NCBI GenBank assembly: GCA_905182995.1
Contig: CAJJDP010000060.1
Coordinates: 127,785-191,784, forward strand
Source of the DNA: Paramecium octaurelia
Lineage: Eukaryota; Ciliophora; Oligohymenophorea; Peniculida; Parameciidae
DNA length: 64,000 bases
Direction: 5' to 3'
Shown: positions 37,472-50,873 of the stretch, piece after piece
Layout: each line of letters opens with the position of its first letter
Position numbering within the stretch: the stretch's first letter is position 1
The notes under the pieces: model-generated
Database searches by the model: none
What the model was told of the DNA's origin: nothing
What the model saw: the letters and a program-made list of their open reading frames with translations, nothing else
Translations under genes and position numbers: made by a program

Positions 37472-38786
37472 ATGAAATATATTTTGTTATTGTTAGCTAT
37501 TGGAGTGTTCCAAGTAAGTGCTGTGAATTGGGCATTACTGGTTTCAGGCTCAAATGCATTCTACAACTATCGACATCAAGCTGATGTATGTCATTCATAC
37601 AAAACATTAATAAGAAATGGTTATTCCCCAGAAAATGTGATTGTGTTTGCATATGATGATATAGCATAGAACAGATAAAACATATACAAGGGGGCTATCT
37701 ATAACTAACCAAATAAAGATGGATTTTCAGAAAATGTTTATGATGGTTGTGTTATCGATTACACTAAGACTGATGTCAACCCAACAAATTTTCTCAATGT
37801 TTTGAAGGGAAATTACGATCACTTGCCTGATGGTCATAAATTTATCAATTCTACTAGAGAAGACAACATTTTTGTATATTTCTCAGATCATGGATCTCCA
37901 GGTTTAATTGCTTTTCCAACTTCTTATCTCTATGAATAAGAATTAATAGAAACCTTCTAATACATGTATGAGAATGACAGATACAACAAACTTGTATTCT
38001 ATTTGGAAACTTGTGAATCTGGATCCATGTTTGTGAATCTACCAACAAATCATAGAATTTATGCATTATCTGCAGCCAATCCATATGAATCATCTTGGGG
38101 AACATATTGCCCACCAGATGATATTGTCAATGGAAAGAGTTTGGGAACTTGTCTAGGGGATGAATTTTCAGTCACTTTCTTAGAAAACGTTGATCTTGGT
38201 GATTTTTCATAGTCTCTCTAAGAACATTTTGAATTTATCAGAGATCACACATTGAAATCAAATGTTATGTAATGGGGTGATGTCTCATTTGCAAGTGATA
38301 CAATAAAAGAGTTCTTTTGGGGACGTAGATTCTAAGAGAAAAGAAAGATGTGTCCTAAAGATGCCTTTTTCATGAATGAAGAGGTATTAAATAATATGAT
38401 ACAATATAGAATGTTTCCAAATGGGATTCAAGAGACAACAAATTGTTATTCTATTAAAACAGATACAATCAAACAGGTGATTTGGAGGACTTCATTGAAT
38501 TGGAAAAAGAGATCAAATCCAGAGCATACTTTGACACTATTGTAAATATAGTTCATTTATTTAGTTTGGCGAATTGCAATAATCATTGAAATTGACTGGA
38601 GATTATCATTTTGCCTTAAACCAGAATTGCCTCAAGTCAGTCATTGAAACATTTGAAGACAAATGCACCAAATTGACTGATTATGGACTTAAATATGTTA
38701 AATTATTTGGAGAGATGTGTGACAGCACAAACTTACTTCAAATTTAATTAAATATGATAGTATCCACTTTATGTATGACAGAATGA
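37472..38786 (+). CDS. Legumain-type asparaginyl endopeptidase (family C13)
   Basis: 421 residues, introns 38384-38409 and 38542-38564. Signal peptide [17 protein letters not shown], then [20 protein letters not shown], the catalytic His in [12 protein letters not shown] and catalytic Cys in [10 protein letters not shown]. The C-terminal prodomain ([20 protein letters not shown], later two conserved cysteines) is present, so it is a complete proenzyme. It should act in lysosomes or food vacuoles, cutting after Asn at acid pH. Confidence 0.95.
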
Positions 38787-38858
38787 TTTATCTAAAATAT
38801 TTGCATTTAATTATAAAAATTAAAGTATTGGCTTAGTGAGAAATTAAATTATATTATT

Positions 38859-41579
38859 GGAATTACTTAATAATAGATTTGAAATAAATATTAAGGAATG
38901 GTATTTTAATTATAAATAATAATAATTCAATCTTAATTAGTAATATCAATCCTAGATGTTAAAAAGTAATGAAACTAAAAATTAATAAGGTGAGGACATC
39001 AGTAAAGAAGAAACAGAAGAGAAGGAATTAATGCAAAGTAGACAATTTTCCATCTTCAAAAAGTCCAACTGTTAAGAGCCATCTATGGTCAAGTAAATTA
39101 TTGTTTAATTTTGAGGAATTACAAATCACAAATTATAGATTCCGATGAAGAAAATGATAAGAAAGATCCTGACAATGATGATGAAGAAGTAGAATTTAAG
39201 GTGTGGACCAGTTTAAAAAAGTCTACTACACTGCCCTAACGTGCATAAATATCATAAAAGAGTGTTGAAAAAGAAGAAGACGCCAACAATTTAAAACCTT
39301 TAGATTTCGAAGAGGTTTTAAAATAAAGTTAGATTACCTTCAGTTAGCATAGATAAAACTTTACAAATGATGAATAAGTTACTAAGCCTTAATTTAAAAG
39401 TGTGAGAATTACTCAAATTGATTCAGATAATGATGAAGAAGAATAGTACGATAAAGTGGCTTTAGATATTGAAGCCCATCGAGATTTGGAGACAGAAATA
39501 ACGGCTGACAATAGAGTTATGATGAGCGTCATATAGAGTAAGTTATCTTAATCAATTTAATAATAATTCAAATAGCAATAATCTTTAGATAATTAATTAA
39601 AAACTAATGAATAGGATGAGATCTTTAAATCTAAGATTGTTTTCATCAATAAAACACCAGTGATTATAAGAGAAGATGATCTATACATTCGTAAAATCAC
39701 AAAGGTTCAAAATAATTTTAGATTTGTCAAACCTTTTAAAAAACTTAAAAAATAGCATCGCTACAGAGTAAATATAATAAATGAGTTAATATACACAGAA
39801 AAAAATTATGTGAGTGATCTTAATTCTATCAGAGAGCAAATATTTAAGCCTCTCTCCTAATTGATTGATTGTTAATATGATTTGAAAATTATGTTTAATT
39901 TGGAAAGCATTTGTGAATTTAACTAGGAATTTTTGAAAGTTCTTTTAACTAAAACTTAGAATTTTAAAGAAAAACCTTATGCCTAGGTTATGGATGAAAT
40001 AGTTGTCCTGTTACCAGGTTTTAGGTTTTATTTTGATTATTGTAAAGAGTATTAAGCTACTCGAAAAATACGAGATCACTATTCTAACACAAATTAGGTT
40101 TATTAAAAGTTTTTTAATGATTTGTTAGAGAAACAACCAAATTTCTTCAATAACTTAGATTTAGAAAGTTATCTTATTAAACCTGTTTAGAGATTACCTA
40201 AATATATTTTATTATTTANGGAATTACTTAATAATAGATTTGAAATAAATATTAAGGAATGGTATTTTAATTATAAATAATAATAATTCAATCTTAATTA
40301 GTAATATCAATCCTAGATGTTAAAAAGTAATGAAACTAAAAATTAATAAGGTGAGGACATCAGTAAAGAAGAAACAGAAGAGAAGGAATTAATGCAAAGT
40401 AGACAATTTTCCATCTTCAAAAAGTCCAACTGTTAAGAGCCATCTATGGTCAAGTAAATTATTGTTTAATTTTGAGGAATTACAAATCACAAATTATAGA
40501 TTCCGATGAAGAAAATGATAAGAAAGATCCTGACAATGATGATGAAGAAGTAGAATTTAAGGTGTGGACCAGTTTAAAAAAGTCTACTACACTGCCCTAA
40601 CGTGCATAAATATCATAAAAGAGTGTTGAAAAAGAAGAAGACGCCAACAATTTAAAACCTTTAGATTTCGAAGAGGTTTTAAAATAAAGTTAGATTACCT
40701 TCAGTTAGCATAGATAAAACTTTACAAATGATGAATAAGTTACTAAGCCTTAATTTAAAAGTGTGAGAATTACTCAAATTGATTCAGATAATGATGAAGA
40801 AGAATAGTACGATAAAGTGGCTTTAGATATTGAAGCCCATCGAGATTTGGAGACAGAAATAACGGCTGACAATAGAGTTATGATGAGCGTCATATAGAGT
40901 AAGTTATCTTAATCAATTTAATAATAATTCAAATAGCAATAATCTTTAGATAATTAATTAAAAACTAATGAATAGGATGAGATCTTTAAATCTAAGATTG
41001 TTTTCATCAATAAAACACCAGTGATTATAAGAGAAGATGATCTATACATTCGTAAAATCACAAAGGTTCAAAATAATTTTAGATTTGTCAAACCTTTTAA
41101 AAAACTTAAAAAATAGCATCGCTACAGAGTAAATATAATAAATGAGTTAATATACACAGAAAAAAATTATGTGAGTGATCTTAATTCTATCAGAGAGCAA
41201 ATATTTAAGCCTCTCTCCTAATTGATTGATTGTTAATATGATTTGAAAATTATGTTTAATTTGGAAAGCATTTGTGAATTTAACTAGGAATTTTTGAAAG
41301 TTCTTTTAACTAAAACTTAGAATTTTAAAGAAAAACCTTATGCCTAGGTTATGGATGAAATAGTTGTCCTGTTACCAGGTTTTAGGTTTTATTTTGATTA
41401 TTGTAAAGAGTATTAAGCTACTCGAAAAATACGAGATCACTATTCTAACACAAATTAGGTTTATTAAAAGTTTTTTAATGATTTGTTAGAGAAACAACCA
41501 AATTTCTTCAATAACTTAGATTTAGAAAGTTATCTTATTAAACCTGTTTAGAGATTACCTAAATATATTTTATTATTTA
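38859..41579. repeat. Exact 1360-bp duplication around one N (likely assembly overlap)
   Basis: Bases 38859-40218 recur at 40220-41579, with a single N at 40219. The left copy continues naturally from the legumain 3' flank; the right copy continues naturally into the rest of the RhoGEF gene. The RhoGEF 5' half is thus present twice. Confidence 0.9.
38956..40218 (+). CDS. Duplicate 5' half of the RhoGEF gene, cut at the N
   Basis: Identical to 40317-41579. It stops in the DH domain at the N, after which noncoding upstream sequence restarts. It should not be counted as a separate gene unless the duplication is shown to be real. Confidence 0.6.
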
Positions 41580-43747
41580 AAGATTTGTTAAAGCACACTA
41601 ATAAAGAACATCCAGATTATAACAATATTGAATAATGTTTGAAGCTCTTCTAATAAATCAATGATAAAAACAATCATTAAATCAAAACTTAGTTAGAATA
41701 ATTAAAATTAGTGGAACTTTAAAATAACTTTGGATAACACATAATACTTGTTGAACCTGGCAGAGTCTTTTGCTTTGAAGAGTTCTGCTCTACTTACACA
41801 GATAAACTACATAATAATATAATATTATATGCATTTAATAATCTATTATTATTTGCATACAATAAGTAAAATGGATAATAGGGGTATTTTTCACATCTTC
41901 ACTTAACTTATCAATCATATGTTAAAGATAAAGAAAATACGGATTATTTTGAACATTTTTTTGAAGTGGTTAATAAGACTGAATCTATCATCATAATTAA
42001 TCAAGATAATGAATCGAAAATGGCATTACTGTCGAAGATATAAGAAATAATCCAGTAACTTAAAGACAAATAAATCAATATGCAAAATTTAATAAAATAA
42101 GCAAGTATTATGCCTGAAGTTAATAATGCTCAAAAAGACTAAAAGCATGATTTTGAAATAAAAGTGATTGTAATTGGAACGGAAATAAGAAACTCGAAAT
42201 TTAATCCTTATACAGTATACGTAGTAAACATCTTCATTTAAGAATATTAAACTAAGATATTTGTAAGGTACAGCCAAATAGTTTCCTTATAAACCATTGT
42301 CAATAAGTTTGATTCTAGTTTAAAAGTGCCAGTATTTTAAACATTGAATTGGTTTCTTTCAAACGACGAAAAAGTAATAGATGAGAGAAAACTATTAATT
42401 GAAAAATTCTTATCCTCAGTGTTGAATTCTTAAAAATGCCAAACAGCTAGTGAATATTAAAAATAGGTTTTGGAATTGCTAAATCTAAACTAGGATTTCT
42501 TTTAAATTCCTTTAAAACTGAATTCGAATTCTAACAATAAATTGGGCGATGAAGACATGAGGAAAATGATATTGTAGAGTCAATTTTCTTTTGGCATTAA
42601 ACCTAATTTACTTTAATCATTGATAATGAAAGGAAAGTCTACAAACATAATGTAAGCAGCTAAAGCCTCCATCTAAAAATTGAACATAACGGCTATTGAA
42701 TAAGGTAATTAAATAGTGATTGGATAAGATGCATCTAAATAACCGTATTGTATCGAGGTAAGTCTCATGGATGATAGAAAAATAATGGTGGGATTTAAAA
42801 AGCAAACGTTAACCTTATTCATTAAGAATGAAGTTGCTAAATTTGTAGGATTAAAATAGTGGCTTGATTTTAGATTATTCATTGTGGATTAGAATAAAGA
42901 TCAGAGAGTTATTGATGATGATGAAACAATGTCATCTATCTTGGATGCTCATATAAATGAAAACACAGGTTTGATAAATGCTTTTAAGAAGTTATTAACA
43001 GTTTAGCAGAAATTCTAATTTGTATTTAGAAAATACTTCTACTTGTAATGGAAATAAGAAGAAGCTGATTACAGTTAAGATCAATAAAGACTTTTATATT
43101 TAATCTATGATATCATTTGGGAAATAAAAAATGAAAATTTTCAATATAATTTTAATCAATTTTGTTTGATAGTCGCATTATTCTATTATTCAACAAGCAC
43201 CACTCAAGATTAAATTTCTTAGCTTATGCATAGAATAATCCCTAAGAATTATATAAAAAAGAAAAAAGATGAAGTTTGGTTGAAAGAAATTGTTTATAAT
43301 ATCAATGCCTTATAATAAGAGTTAAAGAAAATGTAAAAAGAATCATAATAATAAGCCGAAAAAAAGAACCAAAAATGTCTAAACAATTCTATTAGTGGAT
43401 AAGCTTAGTTAATGCTTATGAATTATTTGAAAACTCACTCCCTTTTTGGAATGTAATAATTTTTGGTTGAATGCAACAAATAAACCATTCAACTCTTCTA
43501 AAAGAATTTTAATATTAAAATAAGTACTCATATGTTTATTGGATTGAACTATAATGGATTTCATATTTTGAATCCTGAAACAAAAGCCATACTTTATACA
43601 TGTTAATATCAAAAGCTGACTGAAATGAAAGCTTGCACAACAGAATTTTCATGTATCATTGACTCTACAAAATTATCCTTTAAAACTTAACTTTCCTTTG
43701 AAGTAAAAATTTATTTAATTTCATTAGATAAAATCATTGATTCTTGA
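40317..43747 (+). CDS. RhoGEF with DH, PH, PX and FERM-like parts
   Basis: 1135 residues with a single 23-nt intron (40454-40476). An acidic N-terminal region is followed by the DH domain (INELIYTEKNYVSDLNSIRE, later YLIKPVQRLPKYILLFKDLL, the conserved CR3 helix), a PH domain (IILVEPGRVFCFEEF, then LLFAYNK), a PX domain (FEIKVIVIGTEIRNSK; VRYSQIVSLQTIV; IEKFLSSVL) and a C-terminal part with FERM-like strands (VEVSLMDDRKIMVGFKK; LDFRLFIV). It should load GTP on a Rho/Rac-type GTPase at a phosphoinositide-bearing membrane. The DH-PH-PX-FERM order is not one I know from animals. Confidence 0.85.
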
Positions 43748-44104
43748 GTTTAAATAATTGTAGGAATTCACTAATCAAATAGCTTATGGTGCACATTGAT
43801 TTTTTGTTTTTAATTTCCTTTAATAATATTACCTTCCTTCTATATTATTTTCTTATACTTATTAATTATTAATATATGATACAAGGTTATTTGCATTTAT
43901 TAGGTATCTTGTAATATTTTAAGTTCTACAGATTATTATCTCTCTTATATCAATTCATAGAGCATCGATTTCAAAAAATTGTTTAAACATTGAACAGAAT
44001 TATTTGTTAATAAATAGCAGATACTAGAGAGATATTCATCTTTGACTAATTAAGCTAGAATGAAATCCTCTCCTGAAATTATTAATTATTTTTATAAATA
44101 GTAT
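43748..44104 (-). other. Possible C-terminal extension of the neighbouring kinase
   Basis: On the minus strand a frame reaching from about 44250 down to TGA near 43786 reads as good protein (NNTQYLYYEYYLQKQLIISG and SICYLLTNNSVQCLNNFLKS). It overlaps the kinase end in another frame. An intron in the kinase tail would join them, but I could not find a GT-AG pair with the right phase. Confidence 0.4.
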
Positions 44105-45580
44105 TCATAATAAAGATACTAAGTATTATTATAGTGATTTAAGTTATTCTTTAATGAATTGCCTGCATTCTAAAAGTGAAAGTTCTCTTCTTTGTTGACA
44201 TCTCGAAATTAAGTAGAGGATTATTTTGTTCGGCATATCTTTGGATATTTTTTAATTCATTTTTAAAGCATCATTAAGCCATTTTGCATTAACATTCGTT
44301 GATTCTACATCATTCTTGTATTAAATATACTCAAGCCTCAAAATTTAATTATGTTTTTCGACTATGCTTCTCAATTCAGAAATCAATTTCTCCTTCTCTT
44401 ACAATAATTTAAATTGATTAAGGAGTTTAAGTGCTTCAATAATTATTTCATTTTGAGAAAAATAACATTCAATTGAAAAAGAAATCAATTCAACATTTGT
44501 TTATCTCAAATATTATTGAAAGTCTAAGTGATCAAATACCCCATAACACTATAAACATATTTTACATGCATTTATGATAGAATTTTCATCTCTCCCAGTG
44601 ATTTTATATTTTATAGGTTATGAATGATATGGGCATTCCTCTACTTATTATTGATCAACAGAATATGTTTGTATTTAAGAAATTAATGGCTATTCACATG
44701 ATGTAGTTTGAGAATCTAGAGATATTTTTCTATTATCCTTTTAAATACTACTTTGTGGGCTATATTAATAGTACTCATTTAAGCTCTATATAATCCAATT
44801 CAAGTCTTTCCTTTATTTAGGGTCCTTTTAAATAGAATTTATCAATATATTTTTGATCAAACTCTTTTTATTATCAAAATTTGCAGGTTCTGCATATTAC
44901 TTATCTCTTATAAAGTAATCAATGGTTCTTATTTTACTGAATACTTCTTCTTCAGTAAACCCATTATAAAATGGTGTTTTGTGCAGTAATTCATCGATGA
45001 TTAAACCTAATGCCCAAGTATCCACGGATTTATCATACTCTTGTTCCTTCAATATTTCTGGAGCTACGTAATAGGCTGTTCCAACTTTAATTGTTGTCAT
45101 TCTATCTAATTTCACACTGCTGAAACCGAAATCCGTTATTTTATAGGTTTCAGTCCCTTGTTCATCAATTTATCTTAATATATTCTCAGGTTTAACGTCT
45201 CTATGCACAATATTTTTGCTATGTAAAAAGTTTAATCCGTTTGCGATTTAAAGTGCTATGATTACTATTTATTCTTCAGTAAATGATTTAGTAATCATCA
45301 TTTCATATAATGTACCACCATTGCAATATTCTTAAACTATAAATAGAGCTTCAGGTTAATCAAAAATATCAAACAATTAAACTACATTTTAATGTTTAAA
45401 TTATGACAATCGATAGAGGATTCTTTTCTCCTATTGAGAAATAGCAAGATTTCTATTACTAATTTTGACAGCGACTTTTTATTGATTTGATTTTTTAACG
45501 CCCAAAAACACTTATGAAAATGCCCCTTATCCAAGCAATTAGTTTTTAGTTTCATAATATTATTCATATCGACTTTTCAT
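44105..45580 (-). CDS. Serine/threonine protein kinase (ULK/CAMK-like)
   Basis: 491 residues if read straight to TGA 44105-44107. Kinase domain at the N-terminus: LLGQGAFSQVFLGVKK, KVAVKIS, VHRDVKPENIL, ITDFGFSSV and YYVAPEIL, all catalytic residues present. After the kinase come a Ser/Gln-rich linker, a helical region with Cys residues (ACKICLQCYGVF) and a charged coiled part. The GAFSQVF loop and FGFSSV activation segment resemble the ULK/Atg1 group as made in ciliates, but CAMK-like kinases cannot be excluded. The true C-terminus may lie further on in another frame. Confidence 0.8.
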
Positions 45581-45635
45581 TTCTTATCAATTTAAATTTT
45601 TTTATTTAACTCAGTTATAATAAAATTTAGAGTTC

Positions 45636-45938
45636 ATGGATGGTAAGGAATTCAAATTAGTATGGTTTCTCGAGATTTAGTCTTCACAGAATCAATACTT
45701 ATACTAAGATTCCTTAAGATGAGAACTCAAGAATTTAGCCAATTATTGTTGTATATATTAATACATTGATGTTATTACAATAAGAGACCAAGTTATAAAT
45801 TGTCTATGTGAGTATTTATGTCTTAGTCATCAATCGGTATTTTTATTTAAGTAATTCACTGCTCATAGCCTAAAATATTAATGTAGTTTATTTATTGAAA
45901 AATTAAATTAAAGTTTAATTCGAAATATAAAGCTTTGA
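45636..45938 (+). pseudogene. Doubtful small frame with an in-frame TGA
   Basis: MDGKEFKLVWFLEIQSSQNQ, then a TGA, then in the same frame ELKNLANYCCIYQYIDVITI and further helical sequence to TGA 45936-45938. The parts look coding, perhaps a BTB/Skp1-like fold, but the TGA and lack of an intron make this a relic or an unsolved gene. Confidence 0.25.
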
Positions 45939-46091
45939 TTTTAAGTATGAGATTATGAATTAAATCTAAAGGAATCAACAAACAATTCAGTATATGTTGG
46001 AAATCAGTTCATTTAAGTAAATGTTGAAAAAAGATCTAATAATAATCTTATAATGTGAACTATTGTTATTTAAAGATTGAAAGGTTATAAA

Positions 46092-48004
46092 TCAATTGTT
46101 ATCATCTTCTATTAACAGTAACTTAGGGAATGATTTGGGAGATTTTTGGTATTTGTTTCTACAAGATGTAATAAACAACAATTGGCGCTATTATTCATTA
46201 AGATCGCTTTAATCAGTTTATATCCGTTTTTTAATATTACTTTGAGAATGAAGACTTTGGATATGGCGAAGTGATAAAGAAATATTTTTATTGACTGTGT
46301 TTGGTTTATTTGATAGTTAAATATTAAGCAAATTTTGATATTTCTTTTAAGATTCCCTTCTTGATGATTGATTGAACTATAATACTTTTGATGGAGATAG
46401 TGAAGATCCATCAGTTAATTAATATTAATGTTAAAAAGAAATTATATTCTCAAAGTTCTCTTCGGATTAATTAAATTTGGATTAAGATTTAGACAAATTT
46501 AATTTAAAGTTTTTAATTTCATTTGAGAGACTCAATTCTTACTTACTTTTTTATTGTAATAGTCTATTGTTCATATAAAATAGCTTTTCTTTTTCTTTTT
46601 ACATATTTAATAGCAATTCAGAATTAGGTACCAGAAGATCTTTCTGCAACTTATCTTTGTATTTTTATTGAAATGCTTTTTAGTTTCTTCTCACACTTTA
46701 AGACAGAGTTAAGAGTTTTTTATTTCCAGATCTTAAGACTTTGGATTAATCAATGTGTTCTTTTTAAACATCCAAAAGTTCATCAAATGGTACTGGAGTT
46801 TATTGATTTGATGTTGTATTAACGATTGAATTTTAACAATTTTAAATACTCTACATCATTTATTGGTATCTCAAAGATATATATTAATTATTTTTTTCTT
46901 AAATTTCTTTTAAGAGATTGACAATTTATGGAAAACTCTTCCTAATTTTTCTAAATTCCTCTGCCTCCAAATAATAGGCAGAGGTATTATCTACACATTG
47001 ACAATTATACTTTCTTTTCGGTAATTCATCTATAAGTTCTTCTTAACCTACAACACCTCCATCTGTTATTTAACTTAGCTACAAATAAAATAATACACAT
47101 ACTACAACTTTCTTGAGAACAATGTTAAATAGATTATTAGGAATAGCTCTATTTTAAATTGGTTTCTGATCATCTAATTTCATATAGATATCAATTCTTC
47201 CATTAACGATAATTAATAGATTTTAAGGTTCATCTCCTGCCTACCATAGGATAGATTATGAAGTAAATTTGATAGGTCTTAAATATTATACAAATTTTTA
47301 GATAATAAATGGCTATATTCCAGGAAATATTCTAGAGTATAAACTCATGGCCTTTTTTTATTCTTAAATAGCCTTCTCACAAATTAGTTTATATTAAGCT
47401 CGATTAATTGATATGCAATGCAAGAGATCTGATAGAACTATTAAACTAGCTGTTCTAGGTTTATCAGAGGTTAGAGCTACATCTCCAAACCATTATCCAG
47501 ATATGTATTAAAATACCTAGAGTGTATTAGAAGATGATATACTTTTTGAAATCTAAATATGCCATCCTAATAGTAAATAGGATTCTCCCTGTTTTCATAC
47601 AATGGGTCATCTGTAAAAAGCATTCTTTTATGTTTTTTTAAATTATCTTAAGCCAACTCTTCTTGGATTTATTCTTGTGACTTTGGAATGTAAACACCAG
47701 CTTATCCTTTCAATATAATGTACATCTTATCACCAAAGTCTCCATAATTGAAAATGATTTATCCATAAGAAAAACACTCATATTTTGCATGCTTTGTTGT
47801 TTGCATAACAAAATCTTTAAGTTGAGTTCCATCGGGACAATTATTTTTAAAGAATTATACCTGAAGCAGAGAATCTACTATTTATTCATTTTATTATTTT
47901 GGATTGATGAAATATTCAAGTGCTTTTGACAATGAAGCTTCATTTTACAGCTATTATTTCAGTAGTTGCTCTTACTGATTTAGCTTTTGATTAGTTTATT
48001 TCAT
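46092..48004 (-). CDS. Protein with two cyclic-nucleotide-binding domains
   Basis: 619 residues, introns 47517-47542 and a likely 47079-47105. Two cNMP-type folds: the first with YGDFGDKMYIILKGQAGVYI, then WFGDVALTSDKPRTASLIVL; the second with LWQAGDEPQNLLIIVNGRID. The first keeps an Arg in the phosphate cassette, so it may bind cAMP or cGMP; the second has no clear cassette. The C-terminal 230 residues are low-complexity Ser/Gln/Lys with short coiled coils. There is no kinase or channel domain. Confidence 0.85.
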
Positions 48005-48221
48005 CTCAAAGAAATATAAAATTAATTTTAATTACTTTAACCTTTTGAATTAATACATATTATTATGCATGATTCTTTGACTATTTTCAACTTTGCTTTT
48101 GTGTTATTAGCATAATTGAGTATGCAATTATATAAAAATTATTTGTGATAAATGATATGTGCACTATTTTCTAATGTTATAATATTTTAATTTTGTATTT
48201 ATTGAATTTCCCTTTTATTTG

Positions 48222-48527
48222 ATGATTTAACTTAGAGACATGTAGATAACATTTGATTTATTGGAAAAGAATTTATCCATATTTCCTTAAGAATACATTT
48301 TAACTATAAAGAAATAAATAAAAAAGTTTGATATTTTAAGAACTTTTTGGGGGTGAAGATACTTTAACTATTTTTTGGATTAAAGAATAACGATTTATGT
48401 GATAGTTCTATTAGGAATTTTAATATTAATAGTTCTAATTATTTAAAATGCTTATTTGAGCATAATTCTTTATAATGATATTCCAAATAGTTTTAAGGGG
48501 TTTGAATAAGATGATTCAGATATGTGA
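48222..48527 (+). CDS. Small tail-anchored membrane protein, possible SNARE-like
   Basis: A frame from ATG 48222 with a helical first half (ITFDLLEKNLSIFPQEYILT) and a strong C-terminal transmembrane segment (IYVIVLLGILILIVLIIQNA), followed by about 25 polar residues. An in-frame TGA at 48351-48353 falls inside a possible 33-nt GT-AG intron, whose removal keeps frame and gives about 90 residues. The polar tail after the membrane segment argues against a typical SNARE. Confidence 0.35.
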
Positions 48528-48596
48528 TTTGTTTGTGTTGGTCTTTCTTTTTATTATTTGTCATTATTGAACGTAAATTATTAATTTTTATACTTG

Positions 48597-50873
48597 ATGA
48601 GAGAAGGACAAAGGCTTAATCAGTCATTTTCTTATAGTCGATCAAGTCCTGATAAGAAGGGTTCAAGACACAATAAAATAGTTTCGGATTCTTATCGAAA
48701 GTTTCTTGCTACTTATTAATAGTTATCTATGTTAGGCAGTTAATATAAATATTCACATAGTACTCTTATGCCTTACATTTACTTCTTTAAATACATGGCT
48801 AAGAGATATGATGAGGCAAATCAAAAATGCAAATTGAAAATGTGGATTCCAGATACCATTATATTAAATGATTTAGATTTAAGTGCAATTTGGTTCTACA
48901 GTAGTGCAGATGGTTACGTTTATAGAACTGATTCGTTCACCAGTAGAAATGCAGCATAAAAATTTACAGAAGGAAGCAATGATCCAAATGAATTGATTGC
49001 TGTTGTAAAGAAGCCGCACTACAAAGATATGGAATTAATTGGAAATGACACAAAACCAATTTTATAGAAGGATGTTCAATTGATATTTTCGAATGCCATG
49101 AGCGTAAAGTAGGAAATCACTTGTTTATAAAAGTATATTAAATGCCAAGGTCCTATGGCATACATCTGTAGGACCATTTGGAGAAAAAATGGGTAAACTA
49201 CAGCTTGGGTTATAACCAACAAACTCACATTTCAAGATGAAGGTGAGTATGCCTAAAGATGTCTTGCAAGTGCTAGCAAATATAAATAAACAAATATAAT
49301 TCAATGTAAGGGCGGTCGTTTCATTGAAGAAACCGTCCCTTACATTTAAAACCTGTTACTCTATTGCAGATAGAATATGAATGTGGAGTTTGATGAACTC
49401 GGCTGTGATTTTACAAAGGGATTAGATAACAAATGGTATTTACTTAATGTTAGAGGATTCAAGCTGATGAATCCTTCTCATTAAATCTTTACTAGACATA
49501 TTACTCACGATGAATAAATACCTGCAGATTTTGAGAGAAAATAAGCTTCTCACTCTAATCAATAATGGAATTTTACGAAGACATAGGTTTGTAAGTTTTG
49601 TGAATTGATATACCCAGCCAAAGAATTAACTCATTAATTAACTTTAAAAATGTTAATAGAGTGTGATTTGCATTTATTGAGTAGAAATATTGAATTAAAA
49701 CACCTATAAATTAGAAATAGAATAAACTTTACTCATCTTGACAGTGCTATGTTATTCCATAAATATTATGTTTGTGATAGTTGTTATTAATTATTTATGG
49801 CATGTGATGAATTAATATAGCTTGAATTCAAGATGGCATAGAAATTAGGAATTGATGTGTGTGAGAAAAACAACATTATTTCACTTACTTAATAGGACTA
49901 TCGTGTTAAAGGACCCAATGTTATTCAGAGATAGGCTAATACTATTTATGGAAATGGGGAATATTTTATCAAGCCTCACGATTGGGAGATGTTAAATGAA
50001 GTATAAATAAAATTAATGCCAAATCTACCTGAAATTAATTATGGAACCATTCCTAAGATGAAAAGATTTAGAATCATGGTCTACATCAAATCAGTATCTC
50101 AGATTCCAATTGAAGCCTAATTCAATTAGTCTAAATATTACATTTATTATAGTTTTCTTAATTAAGAAATTAAGTAAATCTATTTATAATTATTTTAGAT
50201 TTTAATTAGACATGAAGAAGAGTATCGATCACCAAAAGGATGTATTAAATATTGATCATGTTAAATTGTTTTATCTTTTCGCAGCCGATAGACAAGACAT
50301 TAATTGTATTTTATCAAATCTGAAAATTGGTCTATTATGCAATCAAGAGATAATAGGAGAATTGGAATGTGAGTTAGGGGATTTCAAAAGCTCTTAGGTT
50401 ACAATTAAAGAATATTTAAAATATTTTTCTGGAATCTAAATTAAATAAATTTTATCATGGTCAACCGATTTGAGCATTGGGTTAGTCGAAAGCTAATAAG
50501 GAAGTATAAATGTAGAAAGAATTAAACTATAAAAATATGGAATAATTTATTTGCCAAATGTTGATTATTATTGTAGTGAACCCTTACCTTAAGAATGGAT
50601 GAATTAATTTGAAAAACGAAGAAAGAACAACATTAATCATATTGGTAATAATAGTACAAGTTTTGCAATATCAGACGTTTCCAACATTTTAGATCATTCA
50701 AGAGCCCAATAAACCAAATATCCATCAAGAAAAAGTTGCACTGCAGCAACTACTGCCCCAAATAAATTAGATTAATCTTCAATTTTATATTCTGAACTCT
50801 TAGAATATTAAAAAGAGTATTATTTTATTATCAATATAATAGCACGGATAAAATACTTAATTTTGATTATTGA
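48597..50873 (+). CDS. Large Cys-containing protein, unknown ciliate family
   Basis: 741 residues, introns 50174-50198 and 50817-50842. A Ser-rich start precedes a globular part; near residues 325-420 there are knuckles CKFC and CDSC about 80 residues apart with nearby His residues, suggesting a long-loop zinc site. The C-terminal part is beta-rich (FRIMVYIKSVSQIPIE; KLFYLFAADRQD; IIGELECELGDF), somewhat C2-like, and ends in a Ser/Asn-rich tail. No membrane segment. I do not recognise the family. Confidence 0.75.

Noticed and set aside
46130-46294. Plus-strand frame of 54 residues (MIWEIFGICFYKMQ...)
   Set aside because: It lies opposite the C-terminal coding region of the cyclic-nucleotide-binding gene, whose minus-strand frame is continuous there.
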